A DNA stretch of 64,000 nucleotides from Adenanthera pavonina (GCA_026686845.1 JAIVEN010000006.1:30674501-30738500); one strand, 5' to 3'. Positions 50,107 to 61,434 are shown, numbered from the stretch's first letter. Made by a program: numbers and translations. The notes: generated from the letters alone by a model not told the origin.

Positions 50107-50825
50107 GTTTGTGGTATATTTGTGTTGTATGTGTGTTATGCATAATGAAGGGTTGGAATTAGGCCTGATTGATGTGTTTTAGGGCCTGTAGCCTGTTTTG
50201 TCAAGATGGAGTTCAAGGGGGTCAAATCTCAGAGGAGTGATTCCTTTGAGGTGAAACCTCTTTAGACAAGTTGGTTTGGGGGTTTTGGACCTGTATGATT
50301 GGTCTTTGAGTGACCAGTTACCTTTGGTGGCAATTGGAGGTTGTTAGTGGTGAGTTTTGGTCAATAAGTAGCCAAAACGGTGTCAAGGGTCCAGAATCTC
50401 CATACGGAGTCAGATTCATGTGTCCATGGATAGATTGGGAGTAGATTGACTTGTAAGAGTTGAAATCAAGTCAATCGGAGGTCAGAGCATAAAGTTATGC
50501 GTGACGAAAGTTTGCCCCGATGTTGAGTTTTTGCTGGTGTGGAAATCAGCAGGCTGCAGCACCAGTGGAGGCCGAAGCCGCCGCAGTACTGTAATGGTCG
50601 CAGCCCCAGCTCAGTTTCTGGTGTTTTTAGGGTTTGTTTCCGCTATTCAGAAGTTTTGGGAAGTTGTTTTAAGTTGTTTGGGTTGCGTTTCGTTGGATTT
50701 TAAAGTTTTTGGTTGAGTCTGGAGGTGATAGGAGGTAAGGTGTTACACAAAACGATATCTATTCATTTTTGTAAAATTCTTATACAGTTTTAGTTATTTA
50801 ACTCTTTTAGGGATATGACAATTTG

Positions 50826-51411
50826 AATGGAAGAGGGATGAAATCTGAAACTTTCCAAAATAACAGAGACCAACTCATTAAACAGAGGTAAAGTACAAGG
50901 ATTTTGTTTTTTCTATTTTGAAATTGTAGGGGCTAAATTGAAAATTGGAGTAAACTAGAGGGATTGAAAGATTACCTTAGCACATAATTAGCTTTCTTCA
51001 TGATGAATACGAAAGTTGGACTCTATAAATCTTGATTTAACACTTTTTAAATCTTTTTAAGATAAAATTAACTTAATTCAAAATTATTAATTATCATAAG
51101 TGACTCTAATATTTATTTACAAACCCTCTGAAAAATAAATTTTATTAATCTTTACGAGAAAAAAAAAGTATTTATTAAATGATTTTTTTAAACACATAGA
51201 CATCATTATTATATATCCATTTTTAATAGAAGTGCCTTAAAATTTTTCCTCTCAAATTGTTAGACTCCTTATTAAAAAAATCCTAGCAATATCCTATAAT
51301 TAAAAATTACATCTTTCTTATGTCATTTTTCATTTCAATTTATTTTTGGAATTTTTTGCTGCTTTGTTTCACTTGACTCTTGACTATTACGAGCCATTCC
51401 AATGCTTAATT
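50826..51411 (-). repeat. Dispersed repeat copy 2 and AT-rich flank, no gene
   Basis: On the minus strand, 50826-50965 shares blocks with 18465-18660: 'ttcaatttagcccctacaatttcaaaa', 'gagttggtctctgttattttggaaag' and 'catccctctt'. The remaining 450 bases are AT-rich without a frame or recognisable repeat. This is the DNA flanking X on its right side. Confidence 0.45.
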
Positions 51412-54400
51412 TGTAATATCCCTATTTTTATGAAATATTATAAAATAAAAAAAAGATGAAAAATGAAGCGAGAGGAAAAGGCTGTATATAATCGGACTTT
51501 AGAAGAAATTAATTTCTCATCTAATTTTCTGAGAAGTTATATTTGATCCTTAATTGGAATTAATTTTTTATAATGTCCTTAGTAGGAATTAATTCCAAAA
51601 CTTACTGTAGAAAATATACAATATACCACTTGAATGAAAGCTCGTTCCAAGCTGAGCGCAATGGTATAAGTATTGCATAATCGGGAGGTCTAGATTAAGA
51701 GATAGACCAATTTAAAAGTTAATGTGAGTAGTGAAAAAGAAATAATAAAAAATTGGTCTTTAGTTAAAATTACAAGATAGTGCCTGAAAGAATGGATAAT
51801 TACGTTTTGACCTGGTATAAGGGCAAAATGGTCATTTCCTATATTAAAAGTAAAATATGAATATTACATTTAAATCTCAAGAAAAAATATTGATATCATA
51901 AAATACATAAATAACTGGAAAAAATGAAGAGACACCGTTAATCGTGATAAGTGTCAAAGAGGTTACTTTTTCAAGTTAAAAGAAAAAATAAAAAAATTAT
52001 ATTTTACCTCCAAGAATTAAGAATACTTACAATTTAGTTTCTTAAGAATGACTTCGACGTCAAAGAGAAAAGAGAAAGAAGTTTGATAAAAATTACACCT
52101 AACAACCCGAAAGTTTCAAAAATTATAAATACCCTACGTCAGGGTATTTTTGTAAATATGAAAAATTATAGTCAAATGAAGCTCTCAATGAGACAAACCC
52201 AATGAAATACAGTATGAAATTTATTAAGATCAAAATAATATTTATTGAGTAATTAGGATTTAATATTAATATTTTACCCGATAAAGGTCAGTTTAGACTA
52301 CAGAAAAAGGCAGTGCCAATTCAAGGACACTAATGGACCTTGATAAAATATATTTTGGGCCAAGATAAAGATTTTAGTTCAAAAGGTATTTTTGGATCAT
52401 CCTGTACCAACAGATGCCAATTGTGGTAAAAGTATTTAATCGGTACGAGTAAATTTAATTATTAAAGGGTATATTGGTCCACAAAAATCATTAAAGCAAT
52501 TTTTTGCCAGAAATAAGGATGGAGCACATCTGAAAACCAGCTTGGGACTCAAGGGGAATTTGTTAAAATGCTTTACTAAAGTAAGTGTAAAAGAGATCAT
52601 AGTTAAACTAATTTGGATTAATTTGAGCCAACCATGTTTAGCCAAGTCACTAAGTGAAGTAATTCCCCTCTCTCCTCTCAAAAGTGAGGTGATGCAACTG
52701 GCCACGTGAAGGAAAACAATTATTGTATTAATTTCTAAGACTACTTTTGTAAGAAGTATTTAAAAAAAAAGCTAAGGTGATGTGGCAAGTTGATGACTTA
52801 TTCCCATCCCTTTCTTTGGGTATTGTCACGAGCTGAATAAGGGAGGGAGGGAGAGTTTCTGAACCAAAAAAGAAGAGGAAGAAAATGTGCAAGAAGAGAG
52901 GAAAAAGAGAAGACAAGAGGCAAAGTTTGGATCTCAAATTGCTAAGGTAACATATTATGGCTATTATCTTGGGTTCTCTTGAGTTTGGAAGAGTTTTCAT
53001 GGCTTATTTTCTCAAATATTCCAACTGAAATTTCTGACCTAGAGAGAGAGTAGAGAGAGAAAATGTGCCATGAAGAAAGCAATCCATAAAAAGTGAAGCA
53101 TATGTCACAAGATGCAAGATTATGGCATTGGTTTCAAAGAATGATGAGTTATTATTTTTCTACAATTTTCTCTATTTTTCTGCTATTTAGGGTTTGTGAA
53201 AGGAAAGGAAATTTCAAGTTTTTGACCCCAAAAATGGATTCCCTTGGTCCAAAATAGCTAGATACAAGTATGTTGTACAAGAAAAGTTTAAAGGAAAATA
53301 AAGTGAAAATTTTAGTCCATGTATGCCCACTTTGTGAATGAGGCTGTGTAATTGGTCGCTAATGGCCTCATTTTGTGACACTATAGGATTCAAAAAAGTG
53401 CTAGAAGTTCAAAGGAGGGGTGTGCAAAATTTGAAATGATTGAAAAGCTAAAAGGTAGTTTATTAACCTAATCTTGCATTATATGGTTAGATAGTTGCAA
53501 TAGTTTTAATGATACACCAAATGTTTGCAATAATGTCATGTGATGATTTGTTGATATTGGCTGATTTATTTGAGGGGTTTTGTGGCCTGGGATATCCAAA
53601 ATGTAAGAGAAACTCTGTCCAATTTTCTATAAAATGTTTAAGTATAAATGATTCTAAATGTTTGAATAATGATTTGATAAATTGTGCTTCCATTATATGA
53701 TTATATATTTGCTTGATTAGTGAGATTCTTTGAATCTCATCCCTTCCAAATGCTTACCATGTTTAGGCCAAGCAATACAAAAAGTTCATGAAGAGCCAAA
53801 AGAGAGGAGGAAGAAATTGGTGGAAATTATGTTCTTGCAAGGATTGATGTTAATTTTTGGTGATATGTATAAATTTGTATGCAAAGGATGAATCATGTAT
53901 ACTAATGCAAGTATATTCCTTGGGATACCTTTTGATATTATGTATGAATATGGTACAATGAACGATGATGTATATATGATATGAAGCTTATTTTGCTAAG
54001 ACATGAATGGAAGTATACAATTTGGACACCCTGACAGATACATAGGTACTGTTCATGTAAGAGAGAGCAACTAGTTTAAGTAATATATATGCTCTTAAAG
54101 TACACAAGTACAACTTTAAAATGGTCTAAAGAGCACTCCATTTGGGGATATGTATAAATTATAGTGATTTTTCAAATTTAGGGTTCAGAATAGGGAAAAA
54201 CTGGGAAAACTAAAAACTGAAAGTTAGGTACTGGAAAATTAAAAAGATAATATAAATCATGTAGAGTTCCAAAAATTCATTGGTTTGTATTTATGGAAAT
54301 TTCTATGTTTTAAGTTTTATATGCCACTGATTTTGAGGTAATTGGAGCTATATAATAGGAGATATGGAGGTTTTCCCAAAACTGTTCCAGAAAAAGTGGA

Positions 54401-54890
54401 ATTCTAACCCTTTATAATTTAAGTTAACACCATGCCCTGTGCAACTAAAATAAATATACAAAACAAATATGGAAAAAAAGTGTACATTCAAGCATAAAGA
54501 ATGTATTATTTGGCTTAGGATATAGTGAAATATAAATTTTTAAATATAAGGCCAAAATTCTAGGAAAGAGAAAATGACTAAATGTACAATAAATGTTTGA
54601 GATATAAACTATATGAATTGGTCAAGAGAATGCTATGTTTCATATTTTTTCCATGTATAAAATATTTTTATTTATTTTTATAGATTTGAATCACTTTGAG
54701 ATGATTTTTCTATAATTAGTTATGCATTTTCGAAGTTCATTGGGTAAAATGGAAAATGCACCATGAACAGTACCCAAATTAAAGAAAATTCTGTTTTAAT
54801 ATTTTTATGCAATCAAGTCTCTAATTATGCAATAATATATATAATTGGAGTCTAATACATGAGAAATGAATGTAAATTTAAGGTGTTACA
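51412..54890 (+). mobile_element. Solo LTR of the 3-kb family, longest copy (3479 bp), target duplication TAATT
   Basis: It starts TGTAATATCCC and ends AAGGTGTTACA. A perfect 5-bp duplication, TAATT, flanks it (51407-51411 and 54891-54895). The hairpin GAGATTC-TTT-GAATCTC is at 53722-53738. It is 0.55-0.9 kb longer than its relatives, because the first ~430 bases do not match them. Alignment with 2853-5766 picks up near 51850-51950 ('caaagaggttactttttcaag'). The extra head contains a tRNA-like stretch. None of the frames (52436-53000, 53487-53700) shows a domain. Confidence 0.82.
51640..51790 (+). repeat. Possible tRNA-derived SINE fragment
   Basis: 'gctgagcgcaatggtataagtattgc' resembles a tRNA D-arm/A-box region. 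'cgggaggtctagatt', about 30 bases on, resembles a degenerate B box. It falls in the part of this LTR absent from sibling copies. No poly(A) tail or duplication is clear, so the call is weak. Confidence 0.3.
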
Positions 54891-55178
54891 TAATTTCACA
54901 CCACTTGTCTCGCATATATAGCTCAATTTGTTGAATGTGATTAGAGAAAATTCCAATCTTTCGTCCCTTTCTCTCTTAAAATTTTGTGTTGACGCTAGAC
55001 TAATAAAAGTTGGTGACAGATATTTAATACATTCCCTTTCATACCAAAAAAGTCGGTGACAGATAGTTAAGGAAAAGTATATTTTGTATTTAACGGAATA
55101 TACCACTTCAAAATGTTTTATTGTTTTTTTCTTAAAGATATTTTGTATTCATTTAATATCACTTAATTTTTTTAATTA

Positions 55179-55441
55179 CTCCCTCCAGTCTATATTATAA
55201 AATATTTTATATGATAAATTTTTTGTCTAAACTATAGGGTATTAGATTTTTTCTTCCTATTTTAACCGCCTTTAATAATTTCTCTCTCCTCATTTATAAG
55301 ATCTTACAATAATAAATAGGGTATTTAATAAAGATAAAAAAAATATGGGTATTTTTGTATGGATTTCATTGAAAAAATGATTTTCTTAATATGCGTGTAA
55401 TTAATATAAAATGCCTTATAATTAATGTGGACCGGAGGGAG
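55179..55441. mobile_element. Stowaway-like MITE, 263 bp, TA target duplication
   Basis: The ends CTCCCTCCAGTCTATATTATAA and ...TGTGGACCGGAGGGAG are imperfect terminal inverted repeats, flanked by TA on both sides (55177-55178 and 55442-55443). The interior is AT-rich and non-coding. The CTCCCTCC start and TA duplication are typical of Stowaway elements mobilised by Tc1/mariner transposases. Confidence 0.85.
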
Positions 55442-55443
55442 TA

Positions 55444-56227
55444 AATTATTGACAATCTCATTGAAGAAGAGCACAAAACAATATGTTGGAATGATATATT
55501 AATGTTGCTGTGTAGATTTTTTTTATTAAAAATGTTATTTATTATTTAGAAATTTTATGTAAAGTTGAAGTTATTTTGTGTTTGATTATAAATTATAATT
55601 ATACAAAAATGCTTTTTCACTTGAAAAGTGACTTTGAGATAATTAGCAGTTAAATAGCTTCTCAAAATAATTACAAATGTTTTTTAGCTTTGAATTATTT
55701 TTAAAAGCTTAAACAAACTTCTTAGAAATTTTTAAAAGTGTTTTTCAAGAAAAATATGTGATTTTTCATGGAAAAAGCTTACTCAAACTGAAACTTAGTG
55801 AGGCGCTGATTGTATTTTTGGAATTTGGACTATTCAATCAAGTCGATTATTTAAAAATTTGTTGATAGCAGAATGAAATGTGTAAGGCCTTTTGCAGTAT
55901 TTTCTTGAAATTGTTTTGCTAGAACACTGCAAATTCGACTTTTCATTTTGCACCATACTCATAAAAAAAAATCTGCTAGGACACTGCAAATAATTATTAA
56001 AAAAAACTTTTCCGGCATTCTTGTGTAAAATATCGGTAAAAACACTGGAAAGAGTTTCTTGCACAGTAGCTGCATGAGGAGCAATGGAGAATTAAAAAAT
56101 TTGTTTTTTGAACAAAAAAACTCTCACGAATTTATGTTGTGAGAAAATCTGACAAAAAAAGGGAAAATGTCCATTTTTTATTTTTCACATATTTCATATT
56201 TCTCACTTATATGTGTGTGTGTGTGAA
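55444..56227. other. AT-rich interval without a gene
   Basis: Contains a 'gctagaacactgcaaat' / 'gctaggacactgcaaat' direct repeat (55918 and 55974) and a (TG)n run ending at the E target site. 55590-55800 has the 'aaaagctt' and 'cttgaaaag' words seen in some MITEs, but no terminal repeats could be confirmed. The frame 55834-56064 is not supported. Confidence 0.5.
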
Positions 56228-56232
56228 TGTGG

Positions 56233-56962
56233 TGTAGGCTGCAAATAAAAATTTGTTAGAGTAAAAATAATCCGAGCCATGCACAAGGACACTGTCCTTG
56301 AGAGTTATTCCGCCACAAGACGGCACTCTCCAAGATTGAACGGACTCTTCTGCGATAAGCAGGAACCAGAACAGTGAAAACTAAACCCAGAAGAATTCAG
56401 AGAGGAAGAGAAGAGTTCTGAAGATGTACGTGAGCTCGGTGTGTTGAACTTCTGGTTAAGCCTCTCTATTTATAGGCGCTAGATGCAGCTGAACGTTGGA
56501 CCTCCCTTAATGACATTAATGAGAACGTTTTGAACGTTGGGCGGTTTCCGACAATCAAATTAAAAAAAAATAATACTGGTTAATGAAGGGTAGGAACGGA
56601 CGACTAACATTCAAAATATTTACAGCATGAACTCATAACCGAAGCCTTAAAAATATGGATTTTCTTGAAGACCATTTAAATTCCTTTTATTTTCTAAAAT
56701 ATAATTTCCGGCAACGACAAAAAAATTTCCAACCACGGGTATATTTTCATGAGTAGGGGGAGGAATCGACGGATTTCAACTGAGTTGGCCCAGTTTTGTC
56801 TGGTTTTTGTGCGCGCGAGCCCATTCTCTTCCTAGGCCCATTTTACTCCTCCATAATCACATGTTAATATTTATACTCTTTGGTCTTCATTTATTTGAGC
56901 AATGTGGGACCTCTTTTTTTTCTCTCTTTTCCTTTTGACACACACACATGTATTCTCCAACA
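56233..56962 (-). mobile_element. 3' LTR of element E, 730 bp
   Basis: On the minus strand it begins TGTTGGAGAATACATGTG and ends AGCCTACA. The TATA box (minus TATAAATA) lies at 56467-56474, inside a GC-richer block than the rest of the window. Confidence 0.92.
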
Positions 56963-57518
56963 ATCCCCCACATGTGTGTCAAAAGATCACTATTATTTGA
57001 ATGAGTATAAGCATTTCGAATATGGTGTCTTACGGACTATGAACCATATCTAGACCAATAAAGCTTAGTATATAGAGTTGTCAGTGAAGCTTATAGCTTC
57101 TATGAACTAACAATTCTTTGTTGTATACTAGTAGCCTTAAGAACCAGCTTATACCCCCACAATTTCCATTGTTATCGCAGTTTTGCACTTTAAACTACGG
57201 CCGTGCGCGTGCCTGGTTTTAATAAATGCTCTAGAGATTTTTGCCATGATCTCATAGGAGCGGCCCCACTCCACATTCATATAGGTGATTTCATCAAGTA
57301 TGTCTGCAATGAACACACCATCCATAAGGAATATGAAATCATTAAGAGTTTTTACTCAGCCTCGCCAACAATGCATTCTAACACTTTTCTTATATCATAG
57401 GAAGGGACTAAAAATAATAAAGTGTTAGTAGAACTAACAAATGATTTGTTTTTACCCATATGAACCTCCTTCATGGGATCACCAATCACAGAAGTTGGGT
57501 TACCATTATTATTAATTT
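56963..57518 (-). other. 3' untranslated region and polypurine tract of E
   Basis: Downstream of the RNase H stop on the minus strand. It ends in the purine tract TGGGGGAT (56963-56970) right at the LTR. No frame on the element strand is supported. The plus-strand frame at 57203-57400 is noise. Confidence 0.7.
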
Positions 57519-58160
57519 TCAAATTGGCTTAAGTCCCATTCCCCTCGATGTTTCCAAAATTTGTTTCTTCCCTAAGGGTTTGGTTAAGGGGTCTGCTAGA
57601 TTTAATTCTGACCTTACAAAATCGATCGATATAACTCCATTTTTCAACAGCTGTCTTATAATATTATGTCTCAAACGAATGTGCCTACTTTTGCCGTTGT
57701 AGGTCTTATTTTTAGCAACTGCTATTGCTGATTGACTATCACAATGCAATGACACTAATGGTGTTGGTTTTTCACCTAATGAGATATTTGCCAAGAAGTT
57801 TTTCAACCACTCAGCCTCATTACTAGTCAACTCCAGAGCAATGAACTCTGAATCCATAGTAGATCTTGCTGTAATATTTTGTTGAGCTGATTTCCAGGTT
57901 ACTGCACCACGACCAAGAGTGAATACATAGCCACTAGTGGATTTGGTCTCTTCTGAATCTGAAATCCAGTTAGCATCACTGTATCCTTCTAATACAGCAG
58001 GAAATCCACTATAAAATATACCATAGTTTATGGTACCTTTCAAATAACTCATTAATCTGTCCAAAGCTAACCAATGTTCAGTACTTGGACAGTAAGTATA
58101 TCTACTCAATCTACACACAGCATATGCTATATCAGGTCGGGTGTAATTCATTAAATGCAA
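57519..58160 (-). pseudogene. Copia RT end and RNase H of element E
   Basis: 213 codons in one clean frame. It starts with the NYTRPDIAYAV block at the end of RT, then the RNase H domain: GYSDANWISDSEE, TSGYVFTLGRGAVTW, STMDSEFIALE, CDSQSAI and DPLTKPLGK, ending GLKPI and stop. The acidic catalytic residues of RNase H appear to be kept. The apparent Met is internal. It is separated from the previous pol block by a stop/shift near 58165-58190. Confidence 0.9.
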
Positions 58161-58175
58161 TAGACTTCCAATAAT

Positions 58176-59125
58176 CTATGCATATGTAGTTTGAGCTACC
58201 GGATCACCTTTATTTTTAACTAATTTTGTGCTAGCATTATAAGGAGTGCTTACAGGTATTTTTTCAAAGAATTCAAGTTTTTTAAGAATTTTTTCAACAT
58301 AATGTTCTTGAGATAGTAAAATGCCATATTCACTCCTTATGATCTTAACACCTAATATCACCTTTGCTTCACCCATATCCTTGATATCAAACTTTGAAGA
58401 AAGAAACCTTTTAGTTTTAATCACTACATTCATGCTTGTACCAAAAATGAGCATATCATCAACATATAAACAGATAATTACACAACCATCATTCACAACT
58501 TTTGTGTAAACACATCTTTCTACTTCAATAGTAGAAAAACCATCACTCGTTAAGACTTGATCAAGTTTTTCATGCCATTGTTTAGGTGCTTGTTTCAATC
58601 CATACAATGATTTAAACAAGTTTACAAATTTTATTTTCTTGTCCAGGAGCAACACACCCTTCAGGTTGTACCATATAAATTTCTTCTTCTAAATCACCAT
58701 TTAAAAAAGCTGTTTTAACATCCATTTGATGAATAAATAATTTATAAACTGAGGCTAGAGCAATCAAAATTCTAATAGAAGAAATTCTTGTCACTGGAGA
58801 AAAAATATCAAAATAATCAATATTTTATTTTTGAGTAAATCCCTTAGCTACTAGCCTCGCTTTATATTTGTCAATGGACCCATCAGGATTATATTTCTTT
58901 CTAAAGACCCATTTACAACCAATAGGCTTTGCTCCTGGAGGCAAGTCTACTAAAATTCAAGTTTTATTTTGATTAAAAGAATCAATTTCAGTTTTAATAG
59001 CTTCTATCCAAAAATGAGCATCAGAAGATGAAATAGCTTCAGAAAATTTTGATGGCTCATTTTGTACAAAATAAGTATAAAAGTCATTTCCAAAAGAAGT
59101 TTCTTTCCTTGTCTTTTACTTCTCC
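58176..59125 (-). pseudogene. Copia reverse transcriptase of element E
   Basis: The RT lies across three overlapping minus-strand pieces. From 59125 to 58800 the first RT blocks are cut by stops. 58612-58794 carries the HQMDVKTAFLNGDL block. 58176-58655 has the FKSLYGLKQAPKQW block and the catalytic CLYVDDMLIFG, with YVDD at 58455-58466. A frameshift near 58620-58650 joins the last two. The catalytic residues look intact but the protein is not continuous. Confidence 0.88.
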
Positions 59126-60115
59126 TTAAATTTTGATAGAATTTTCATTTTGATTTGACAAAGGAAGTAAATTTTCTATAGTTTGAGAAATATGTTGAAC
59201 TTTCAATGGAAAAATATGCTCAAAAAATTCTGCATCTTTTGTTTCAATAATAGTGTTCTGATTAAGAACATCACTTTTTAAAACTAGAAATCTATAAGAT
59301 GCACTATGTTCAACATATCCAATAAACATGTAATTAGAAGTTTTAGAACCAATTTTTCTTTTCTTAGGATCAGGTAATAAAACTTTTGCAAGACACCCCC
59401 ACACTTTTAAATATTTTAAATTTGGTACATGTCCTTTCCATAATTGATAAGGTGTCTTATTTGTTTTCTTATAAGGTATTCTATTTTGTAAGAAACATGC
59501 AGATAACAAAGCTTCACCCCATAAATTATCTGGCGCAGAAGAACTTACAAGCATAGCATTCATCATTTCTTTTAAAGTTCTATTTTTCCTTTCTGCTACT
59601 CCATTTGACTCAGGTGAATATGGAGGGGTTACTTCGTGAATTATTCCTTCTTTTTCACAAAAATCATTAAATAAAACAAATTATCCTCCTCTTTTAATCT
59701 TTTTATTTAATTGATTTTCTACCTCAGTTTTATATAAAAAAAATTTATCAAAAGTTTCATCTTTATTTCTCAATAAATATACTTTAGTATATCTTGAAAA
59801 ATCGTCAATAAAAGTTACATAATACTTTTTGCCACCTCTTGTCATAGTTTGTTTCAAATCACCCAAATTAGTATGTATTAAACTAAGTAATTCAGTTTCT
59901 CTTTGTACAGAAAAATGAGATTTTTTAGTTAACTTAACTTCTGCACAAATTTCACATTTATTTAGAAAATTTTTGTTAATTTCAGAAATTAAACCAAGTT
60001 TTTGCATTTTCTTTAAATATGACTCACTAACATGTCCTAATCGAGCATGCCATATATTAAAAGAATTAATCATGAACACAGACAAGTAAGCAAAAGATGA
60101 TGCATTTTCATTCAT
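59126..60115 (-). pseudogene. Copia integrase of element E
   Basis: 59681-60115 (144 codons) starts with the pre-integrase WHARLGHVSESYL motif and the CEICAEVK Cys pair, then the core strand YVTFIDDFSRYTKVYLL. A frame break at about 59570-59690 removes the second-Asp block and the Glu helix from the open frame. 59126-59566 continues with NLWGEALLSACFLQNR, KTPYQLWKG and VWGCLAKVLLP, ending in a variable acidic tail. Order and wording are typical of copia integrase. Confidence 0.88.
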
Positions 60116-61422
60116 ATTAGAAATGTTGAGTACAAACAGCCCCTGAGTAACACATTATTCTTTGTCATTACAATCTTATCAGATTCGAATGACACCTTAA
60201 CCCCAGCTTTGCTCAATAGAGCAACAGAAATTAAATTAGCTCTAACATCAGGCACATGAAGAACATCATTGAGTGATAAAGTCTTTCCAGATGTGAACTT
60301 CAGTTCAACCTTTCCTTTTCCCAAGACTTTTGCAGTTCGGGAATCAGCAAGGTAAATACGATCTTCTCCTTCCTTGATAGGACAATAGGAGGAAAATAGC
60401 TCATGATTTGCACAAATGTGCCTAGTAGCCCTAGAGTCTACCATCCATTTCTTCACATCGGATACCAAGAGAGCTTGAGAAATGACTGCTACAATGATTT
60501 CATCTTCTTCATCTCCTTGAACCAGATTGGCCTTAGGAGGATTGTCATTTCTAGCCTTCTTCCTGCATTGAGCAGCATGGTGGCCTGGTTTTCCACAAAC
60601 AAAGCAACTACCTTTCTTTTTGAACTTGGGGTTAGAACTTTTGGGCTTGTAGTCAGGTTTTGTTTTAGAGTCATACCTCTTGTTGTGCTGCTTTGTCTTT
60701 ACCAGATTTGCTTGTGAGACAATCTCCTTGCCTTTTGCAGCTTGCATCTCCTTCCGGTTAGTGTCCTCAATTATGATGTGAGTAATCAGATCTGATAGTG
60801 ACAATTGTTTTTGTTTGTGCTTCAGCTGTTGCTTGTAGTCTTTCCATGATTCTGGTAGTTTATCAATTAGAACTCTAGCAACAAACTCATTAGGTAGGTT
60901 GATTTTTTCAGTACGCAACTCCTTTAGTAGCTTGTGATACTCATTAATTTGCAGCTTGATATCTTTGTCCTCGGTCATCTCCCATTTGTAGTAATTTCCG
61001 ACGACAAACTTTTGCTTCCCAACGTCCTCAGCGGTATACTTTGCAATTAGTGATTCCCAAATTTTGCTTGCTTCTTTGTACACATAGTACACATCGAACA
61101 GATCGTTAGATAAGGTGTTAATGATGGTGTTCTGGCATACCTTGTTGGCATAATCCCAAACAGTCCGTTGACTTTGGTCAGCATGTGATGAAGGTTCAGA
61201 CTGAGTGAGTGCAGCAACAAGTCCATGCATGTCAAGAACAGAGTATACACGTTCTTGCCACCTTCTAAAATTTTTTCCATCAAAGACTTCAATTTTCGAA
61301 ATATCTGGCGGTGGCCTAGATAGCGGCATCGGAGGCAGTGCTAGCGGAACAAAGGATGTGGCACTCACACCAGCACTGGTAGGACGATCAGAAATAGCAA
61401 CGTTTGTCTGTTGTGACTCCAT
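60112..61422 (-). CDS. Copia Gag-protease of element E (open frame, mutated protease)
   Basis: 436 codons from the ATG at 61422 (MESQQTNVAIS). The upstream TTG is not a likely start. Parts: an N-terminal linker; FDGKNFRRWQERVYSVLDMHG, the start of a UBN2-type gag core that runs to about residue 230 (IWESLIAKYTAED, then VLIDKLPESWKDY); a Lys-rich stretch; one CCHC zinc knuckle CFVCGKPGHHAAQC (about 60560-60602); then the protease active-site region WMVDSRATRHIC. The usual DSG reads DSR (60430-60438), so cleavage activity is doubtful. It stops at 60112, and the integrase frame overlaps it by four bases. Gag would form particles. This is the only near-complete gag in the window. Confidence 0.88.
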   Translation of the reverse strand: MESQQTNVAISDRPTSAGVSATSFVPLALPPMPLSRPPPDISKIEVFDGKNFRRWQERVYSVLDMHGLVAALTQSEPSSHADQSQRTVWDYANKVCQNTIINTLSNDLFDVYYVYKEASKIWESLIAKYTAEDVGKQKFVVGNYYKWEMTEDKDIKLQINEYHKLLKELRTEKINLPNEFVARVLIDKLPESWKDYKQQLKHKQKQLSLSDLITHIIIEDTNRKEMQAAKGKEIVSQANLVKTKQHNKRYDSKTKPDYKPKSSNPKFKKKGSCFVCGKPGHHAAQCRKKARNDNPPKANLVQGDEEDEIIVAVISQALLVSDVKKWMVDSRATRHICANHELFSSYCPIKEGEDRIYLADSRTAKVLGKGKVELKFTSGKTLSLNDVLHVPDVRANLISVALLSKAGVKVSFESDKIVMTKNNVLLRGCLYSTFLI

Positions 61423-61434
61423 AACTCTCAAGAT

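Larger units (their letters stand above)
27478..50747 (+). mobile_element. Solo LTR Z (distinct family, about 2.13 kb), nested in X, split by element B
   Basis: The pieces are 27478-28970 and 50107-50747. The ends TGTAACACC and GGTGTTACA form a perfect 9-bp inverted pair. The flanks CAAAA (27473-27477) and CAAAA (50748-50752) are identical. The body differs from the 3-kb family and is less AT-rich, with a short tandem repeat at 28545-28635. No primer-binding site, polypurine tract or retrotransposon domain is inside, so a solo LTR, probably Ty3/gypsy, fits best. The strand shown is arbitrary. The frames at 27440-27673 and 50501-50716 are not supported as genes. Confidence 0.75.
21777..50820 (-). 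mobile_element. Solo LTR X of the 3-kb family, split by Y and Z, target duplication ATTTG
   Basis: X is present in three pieces on the minus strand: 21777-23494, 26356-27477 and 50748-50820. The outer ends are TATAACACC (TG changed to TA at the tip) and ATATGACA. They are flanked by a perfect 5-bp duplication, ATTTG at 21772-21776 and 50821-50825. Removing Y, Z and their target copies gives about 2.9 kb, the length of the reference copy. The 73-base last piece continues the sequence interrupted at 27477: 'caaaacgatatctattcattttt' corresponds to 'caaaacggtgtttgcccattttt' in the reverse complement of 2853-5766. X is therefore the outermost layer of the nest. Confidence 0.8.

Noticed and set aside
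50501..50716. 71-codon frame in GC-richer sequence
   Set aside because: Within the second half of solo LTR Z. Its composition reflects the LTR, with no domain.
56254..56962. E LTR edge at TGTTAGAG
   Set aside because: It looked natural (TGTT...AACA), but flanking pentamers disagree. Moving to TGTAGGCT at 56233 gives a perfect TGTGG duplication.
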